DNA of 64,000 nucleotides from Mycobacterium sp. URHB0044 (GTDB lineage: Bacteria > Actinomycetota > Actinomycetes > Mycobacteriales > Mycobacteriaceae), in assembly GCF_000620625.1 (NCBI RefSeq), contig NZ_JIAW01000020.1, forward strand, positions 90,070 to 154,069, in the 5' to 3' direction. A program made the translations under genes and the position numbers. Below are positions 59,607-64,000 of the stretch, piece by piece. Each line of letters opens with the position of its first letter. Position 1 is the first letter of the stretch. A model generated the notes under the pieces. The model was given only the letters and a program-made list of their open reading frames with translations, ran no database searches and was not told the origin of the DNA.

Positions 59607-60578
59607 ATGCCCGCCCCCTCGACGGTCAACAAGAACCTGGCATTGAACGCAGCCGCGGCAGCCGCAGGCTCCCTGGTCGCAGGCGTCGCCTACGCGTCGC
59701 TGATCGAACGCAACGCGTACGTCATGCGGGAAGTGACGATGCCCGTGCTCACCCCGGGGTCCTCCCCGCTGCGCGTATTGCACCTCAGCGACTTCCACAT
59801 GCGCCCCGGACAGCGGCGCAAGCAGGCGTGGCTGCGCGAGCTCGCCAGCTGGGATCCCGACCTGGTGATCAACACCGGTGACAACCTGGCGCACCCGAAG
59901 GCCGTGCCGTCCGTCGTGCAGGCGCTCGGCGATCTGCTGTCGGTGCCTGGCTTGTTCGTCTTCGGCAGCAACGACTACTTCGGGCCCAAGCCGAAGAACC
60001 CGGCGAACTACCTGTTCAACAAGTCGCGCCGGATCACCGGTGAGCCGCTGCCGTGGCAGGACCTGCGGGCGGCGTTCACCGAGCGCGGCTGGCTGGACAT
60101 GACTCACACGCGGCGCGAGATCGAGGTCAAGGGCCAGTTGATCGCCGCGGCGGGCGTCGACGATCCCCACCTGAAGCGCGACCGCTACGACACCGTCGCC
60201 GGGCCACCCAATCCGGCGGCCAACCTCACCCTCGGGCTGACGCATTCGCCGGAGCCCAGGGTGCTGGACCGCTTCGCCGCCGACGGCTACCAGTTGGTGA
60301 TGGCGGGCCACACGCACGGCGGGCAGCTGTGCCTGCCGTTCTACGGCGCGGTGGTCACCAACTGCGAGCTGGACCGGTCGCGGGCCAAGGGTCCCTCCCG
60401 CTGGGGCGCACGCACCCAGTTGCACGTGTCGGCGGGCATCGGCACGTCGCCGTACGCCCCCGTGCGGTTCTGCTGCCGGCCCGAGGCGACGCTGCTGACA
60501 CTGGTGGCCTCACCGACCGGCGGCGGCCATGCCGGCGCGAAGGCGGGCGTATCCCATCCGACCGTCTCGGCGCGGTGA
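59607..60578 (+). CDS. Metallophosphoesterase, YkuE/MPPE type (Rv3683-like)
   Basis: A protein of 323 aa. N-terminal hydrophobic segment (AAAAAAGSLVAGVAYAS), then metal motifs LHLSDFHM, NTGDNL, GSNDYF (Asn-Asp in place of the more usual Asn-His) and GHTHGGQLCLP. It probably acts on membrane-associated phospho-substrates. Coupled to the next gene (GTGA). Confidence 0.88.
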   Translation: MPAPSTVNKNLALNAAAAAAGSLVAGVAYASLIERNAYVMREVTMPVLTPGSSPLRVLHLSDFHMRPGQRRKQAWLRELASWDPDLVINTGDNLAHPKAVPSVVQALGDLLSVPGLFVFGSNDYFGPKPKNPANYLFNKSRRITGEPLPWQDLRAAFTERGWLDMTHTRREIEVKGQLIAAAGVDDPHLKRDRYDTVAGPPNPAANLTLGLTHSPEPRVLDRFAADGYQLVMAGHTHGGQLCLPFYGAVVTNCELDRSRAKGPSRWGARTQLHVSAGIGTSPYAPVRFCCRPEATLLTLVASPTGGGHAGAKAGVSHPTVSAR

Positions 60579-61681
60579 CCGACCGGGCGTCCACCGCCGC
60601 CCGGTCCCGCCCACGCCAGTGGGTGGACAACGCAGTACGGCTGATCGAGGCCGACGCACGACGTAGCGCCGACACTCATCTGCTGCGCTACCCGCTGCCG
60701 TCGGCGTGGTGCGACGTCGTCGACGTCCAGCTGTACCTCAAGGACGAGACGACGCACATCACCGGCAGCCTCAAGCACCGGTTGGCGCGCTCGCTGTTCC
60801 TCTACGCCCTGTGCAACGGCTGGATCGGTGAAGGCACCACCGTCATCGAGGCCTCCTCGGGGTCGACGGCGGTCTCCGAGGCGTACTTCGCCGCGATGCT
60901 TGGCCTCCCGTTCATCGCGGTAATGCCGTCCTCGACCAGTTCGGCGAAGATCGCCCTGATCGAATCACAAGGTGGGCGTTGCCATTTCGTCGCCAAGGCG
61001 TCGCAGATGTATACGGAAGCGGAGCGGCTTGCCGAGGAGACCGGCGGGCACTACCTCGACCAGTTCACGTATGCGGAGGCGGCTACCGACTGGCGCGGCA
61101 ACAACAACATCGCCGAGTCGATCTTCGAGCAGCTGCGCGACGAGCAGCATCCGATTCCGGAGTGGATCGTCGTCGGCGCGGGGACGGGCGGCACCAGCGC
61201 GACCGTCGGCCGGTTCATCCGCTACCGGCGCCACGCCACCCGGTTGTGCGTGGTGGATCCGGAGAACTCGGCGTTCTTCCCCGCGTACGCGCAGGGCAGC
61301 CGCGACGTCGTCACGAACGAATCGTCGCGCATCGAAGGCATCGGCAGGCCGCGCGTGGAACCGTCGTTCCTGCCCGACGTCGTGGACAGGATGGTGGTGG
61401 TCCCCGATGTCGCCTCGGTCGCCGCCGCGCATCACGTCAGCAAGGTGCTGGGGCGCCGCGTAGGGCCGTCGACGGGAACGAACGTGTGGGGCGCCTTCGG
61501 CCTACTCGCCGAGATGGTGGCGCAAAAGCGCAGCGGCTCGGTGGTGACGCTGCTGGCCGACAGCGGCGACCGCTACGCCGACACCTACTTCGACGAGGAG
61601 TGGCTGAACCAGTCGGGGCTGAACGATTCGGCACCGGCAGCGGTCTTGGTGGAGTTCGAGCGGTCCGGGCGCTGGCCCTGA
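60575..61681 (+). CDS. PLP-dependent cysteine-synthase-like protein (Rv3684-like)
   Basis: A protein of 368 aa from GTG 60575. PLP Lys in TGSLKHR near residue 64, the substrate loop EASSGSTAVS, and the phosphate-binding GAGTGGTSATVG. It belongs to the CysK/CBS fold-type II family but is longer, with a divergent C-terminus. It is translationally coupled to the phosphoesterase gene. Lyase versus synthase activity cannot be decided. Confidence 0.85.
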   Translation: MTDRASTAARSRPRQWVDNAVRLIEADARRSADTHLLRYPLPSAWCDVVDVQLYLKDETTHITGSLKHRLARSLFLYALCNGWIGEGTTVIEASSGSTAVSEAYFAAMLGLPFIAVMPSSTSSAKIALIESQGGRCHFVAKASQMYTEAERLAEETGGHYLDQFTYAEAATDWRGNNNIAESIFEQLRDEQHPIPEWIVVGAGTGGTSATVGRFIRYRRHATRLCVVDPENSAFFPAYAQGSRDVVTNESSRIEGIGRPRVEPSFLPDVVDRMVVVPDVASVAAAHHVSKVLGRRVGPSTGTNVWGAFGLLAEMVAQKRSGSVVTLLADSGDRYADTYFDEEWLNQSGLNDSAPAAVLVEFERSGRWP

Positions 61682-61833
61682 TCGTCTCCGCCCATGCCGG
61701 CGTCTGACGTCAAAAACAGCCACAGCGCGGCAAGGGCGAAGAATCCGCCGTAGATTGCGGCTCCCAACCCAGTCATCTCGAAACCCTTCGTCGTTCGATT
61801 CGTTGCAGTCATCATGATCAACGCCACCGACAA
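61585..61833 (-). CDS. Possible small membrane protein antisense to the Rv3684-like 3' end
   Basis: A frame of up to 82 codons. From an internal ATG (MTGLGAAIYGGFFALAALWLF) it has a credible membrane helix, then a polar tail that overlaps the opposite gene for about 97 bases. The helix is encoded in DNA with no other gene, which is the argument for it. The tail overlap is the argument against. Confidence 0.35.
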   Translation of the reverse strand: MSVALIMMTATNRTTKGFEMTGLGAAIYGGFFALAALWLFLTSDAGMGGDDQGQRPDRSNSTKTAAGAESFSPDWFSHSSSK

Positions 61834-61969
61834 GTAAATTGATCCCCGAAAGCGGAAGTGATTTGTGTCGCCCGGGGCGCTGCCGGTCCTGCATCCTCAC
61901 GACGTCTACCCAGTCCTCGCGCGCCCACCCGTGACGGTGGTCACCGCGGCCGGGGCATCGGATATGCGT

Positions 61970-61998
61970 TTGGCTTCCGACGCGTCCGGTGCGATACG
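61970..61998 (+). promoter_or_regulatory. Promoter of tRNA-Pro
   Basis: TTGGCT (61970-61975), a 17-bp spacer and GATACG (61993-61998) place the start about 10 bases before the tRNA. A GTGA-N6-TCAC motif lies further upstream at 61931-61944. Confidence 0.6.
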
Positions 61999-62014
61999 CT
62001 GTCGTGGCTTTACG

Positions 62015-62088
<74 letters not shown>

Positions 62089-62107
62089 CTCGCGTTGGCA
62101 GGTAAGA

Positions 62108-62141
62108 GGCCCTGACTGGTTGTCCAGTTCAGGGCCTTCTT
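62108..62141 (+). terminator. Intrinsic terminator after tRNA-Pro
   Basis: GGCCCTGACTGG pairs with CCAG-T-TCAGGGCC (one bulge) around TTGT, followed by TTCTT. Confidence 0.85.
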
Positions 62142-62166
62142 GCGTTGCGGGTCCGTTCGGCGGTCC

Positions 62167-62595
62167 CTAGCCGCGGTGTGCCTTCACGGCGGCGCGGGCG
62201 AGCAGACGCAGCAGCACCTGGCTGATCCCCTTGAGCGGCGCCTTCACCAACGGGAACGATGCCGTCGACGAGAGAGTCCACGTGATGTGCGTGCCGGCGC
62301 CGGCCGGGGTGAGCCGCACTTCGCCGGTGTAGCCGGGAAACGGCGTCCCCGACAGCGCCTTGTAGCCCAGCACGTTGGGAGCCTCGTAGGCGACGATCTC
62401 CTCCACGACGTCCGGCCCCGGGCCGGGCGTCGCAATGCGGCGCACCGCACCGACCCCGTTGGGCTCGGCCGTGCCGGGCTTGTCGATCGTCACCGTGACT
62501 CCGGGCCCCCAGCCCATCATCCCGACGTGATCGGTCAATGTGTCCCACACGACCTCGATCGGTGCGGCGACGGTGGTCTGCGACGTGGCTTTCAT
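62167..62595 (-). CDS. SRPBCC-fold (polyketide cyclase/START-like) protein
   Basis: A protein of 142 aa from ATG 62595. The first strand and helix TTVAAPIEVVWDTLTDH and the later GYTGEVRLTPAGAGTHITWTL are typical of SRPBCC hydrophobic-cavity proteins. C-terminal helix LLRLLARAAVKAHRG. The ligand is unknown. The frame extends upstream but without the expected fold. Confidence 0.8.
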   Translation of the reverse strand: MKATSQTTVAAPIEVVWDTLTDHVGMMGWGPGVTVTIDKPGTAEPNGVGAVRRIATPGPGPDVVEEIVAYEAPNVLGYKALSGTPFPGYTGEVRLTPAGAGTHITWTLSSTASFPLVKAPLKGISQVLLRLLARAAVKAHRG

Positions 62596-62764
62596 CGACT
62601 CAGCATAGGCATTGCACACGTGACTAATGAACTGGCTGATGCGGGGCTGCACGTCGCACCTGACATCCACGATGCGATTGCTGCGCGTATCGCGGACGAA
62701 TTACTTGACGCCCCAATTGCTTTGAGCTTCGATCCGGTGTTGATCGGGATCGGTGGCGACGAAC

Positions 62765-64000
62765 CTAGTCGTCACTTGGTGGTGGTTTCGGCTGGTATGG
62801 GGTGTACCACCACCAGTCGGCGCGTTCGCCGGTCGGCCCCTTGCAGGGTGGGACGTCGGGTGGGGGTGTCGTGGGCGGACGGGCCAGTGATCCCGAACTC
62901 ATCGGTCGGCCGCGACTGTCGGTGACGACGAGATCCTGGGCGGGTCCGGTGATGGTGATGACGCCACGGTGATGGGCCCGGTGATGGTAAGGGCAGACCA
63001 GGACCAGGTTGTCCAATTCGGTGAGACCGCCGTTCTCCCAGTGGATTATGTGGTGGGCGTGCAAACCGCGGGTGGCCCCGCAGCCGGGGACCACGCAGCA
63101 GCGGTCGCGGTGCTCCAGCGCGCGGCGCAGCCGGCGGCTGATCTGGCGGGTCTCGCGCCCGGATCCGATGACCTGGCCGTCGCGTTCGAACCACACCTCG
63201 CAGGTCGCGTCGCAGGTCAGGTATTGGCGGTCGGAGTCCGTGAGCAGCGGCCCCAGGTGCAGTGCTGCGATGCGGCTCTCGAGGTCGAGGTGCACGACCA
63301 CGGTGGTGTGCTGCCCGTGCGGGCGGCGAGCCACGTCGGCGTCCCAACCCGCTTTGACGACGCTCATCACCGCATCGACGGTGTTCGGGAACGGCGGCGC
63401 CTGCTCGGACGCCCCGTCTGCGTCTGCGTCTGTGTCTGTGTCTGCGTAGCCGTCGGTATCACGGTCATCGTCGGGGTCGTGGTGGTGTTTCCAGTCGGTG
63501 ATCAGCGCGTCGCGATGCGAGTCCACCGCAGCATCGAAGATCGCAGCCTCCTCATGCGGCAGGGTGAGCCGATAGGTGGTGGACTGCTCGTCGGAGGTCT
63601 TGCTGAACGAGCGTGGCGGTTCCGGCCGCGGCGGCGGCGCCTCGTCCTCGTCCTCGTCAATCTCGGCCTCAGGTTCGGGTTCGGGTGGCGGTTGCAGCTT
63701 CAGCGCAGTGCTCAACTGGTTCACCGTCGCTGACGCGGCCAAGTCTGCGAAGTGCTCATCGGATCCCTCGGGTGCCCGCTTGGCGATCACCCCGACCTGA
63801 TCCAACGAGAATCGGCCCTCCCGCATCCCCGCCGCACACTGAGGGAACTCCTCGAGCCGGCGCGCGACGGCGACGATCTTTTGCGCCGTGTGCGGTGACA
63901 CCCCGGTCTTCCAGGCCACCAACGCCGCAACCGAACTACACCCCGTAGCACCCCACAACCCGTCGCGGTCGATCTCGGCGACGACCTCCACCAGCCGACC
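62765..64000 (-). CDS. 13E12-repeat-type HNH endonuclease (DUF222), 5' end beyond window
   Basis: At least 408 codons. The DUF222 region has LWGATGCSSVAALVAWKTGVSP and REGRFSLDQVGVIAKRAP. The C-terminal HNH nuclease is CVVPGCGATRGLHAHHIIHWENGGLTELDNL then CPYHHRAHH, with CxxxC/CxxH zinc ligands. A Pro/Glu-rich linker and an Asp-Thr-Ala repeat lie between. Such REP13E12 genes are scattered in mycobacteria, and phiRv1 uses one as its attachment site. A GTG at 63991 is in frame, but the normal N-terminus suggests more residues off the edge. Confidence 0.85.
   Translation of the reverse strand, partial: GRLVEVVAEIDRDGLWGATGCSSVAALVAWKTGVSPHTAQKIVAVARRLEEFPQCAAGMREGRFSLDQVGVIAKRAPEGSDEHFADLAASATVNQLSTALKLQPPPEPEPEAEIDEDEDEAPPPRPEPPRSFSKTSDEQSTTYRLTLPHEEAAIFDAAVDSHRDALITDWKHHHDPDDDRDTDGYADTDTDADADGASEQAPPFPNTVDAVMSVVKAGWDADVARRPHGQHTTVVVHLDLESRIAALHLGPLLTDSDRQYLTCDATCEVWFERDGQVIGSGRETRQISRRLRRALEHRDRCCVVPGCGATRGLHAHHIIHWENGGLTELDNLVLVCPYHHRAHHRGVITITGPAQDLVVTDSRGRPMSSGSLARPPTTPPPDVPPCKGPTGERADWWWYTPYQPKPPPSDD
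63416..63447. repeat. Hexanucleotide repeat (GTCTGY) inside the HNH gene
   Basis: Five tandem GTCTGC/GTCTGT units encode alternating Asp-Ala and Asp-Thr residues. Units are six bases long, so slippage would keep the frame and only change linker length. Confidence 0.75.

Noticed and set aside
61931..61944. CRP site controlling tRNA-Pro
   Set aside because: GTGA-N6-TCAC is present, but both outer bases deviate and it is over 25 bp upstream of the -35 in a GC-rich context; not strong enough to call.

Overview
This is a high-GC actinobacterial chromosome segment. From its gene order it is almost certainly a Mycobacterium/Mycolicibacterium. Apart from insertions, the genes follow the order I remember for M. 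tuberculosis Rv3630 to Rv3684: flippase, glycosyltransferase, DUF2304, galE1, membrane protein, DNA polymerase III delta', adenylate cyclase, topA, cspA, MrfA-type helicase, Tad pilus genes, ssd, acs, marP, nth, crp, whiB4, ponA2. Rv numbers are from memory and were not checked against a database. Relative to that order, the dppABCD operon and the PE_PGRS genes are missing, and two accessory blocks are present.

Region by region. 1-8.4 kb: envelope and polysaccharide genes (Pls/PosA-type acyltransferase-like protein, M1 peptidase, flippase, glycosyltransferase, epimerase). 8.4-11.5 kb: a large WXG-type secreted-protein candidate paired with a lipoprotein. 11.5-23.8 kb: core genes with tRNA-Thr, holB, a class III cyclase, topA, cspA and a DUF1998 helicase. 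23.8-25.9 kb: an accessory five-gene operon for a cobalt enzyme in the thiocyanate hydrolase/nitrile hydratase family, its activator and a CbtB cobalt transporter. 25.9-41.2 kb: the Tad/Flp pilus operon on the minus strand, split by a 10.75-kb mobile element. 41.2-64 kb: core genes, including the 6C and Ms1-type RNAs, acs, marP, nth, crp, two ArsA/Get3-like ATPases, whiB4, ponA2 and tRNA-Pro, ending in a partial 13E12-type HNH gene.

The centrepiece is the mobile element (about 26726-37474). A large serine integrase has placed it inside the Flp pilin gene, exactly between Glu and Tyr of the conserved pilin motif. Both halves of flp survive, one at each end, and precise excision would restore a 66-codon pilin gene. 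The element carries a replication-initiator-like gene with an internal array of iteron-like repeats, a scaffold-like protein, an HK97-type major capsid protein, a P27-like small terminase, an excisionase-like HTH protein and several cargo genes (DUF1883, membrane and secreted proteins). It has no portal, large terminase or tail genes. That is the layout of a capsid-encoding phage satellite of the general phiRv1/phiRv2 kind. A consensus cAMP-CRP site lies in its regulatory region. The integrase promoter appears to be assembled only when attP is rejoined. The host crp gene and a membrane adenylate cyclase lie in the same window.
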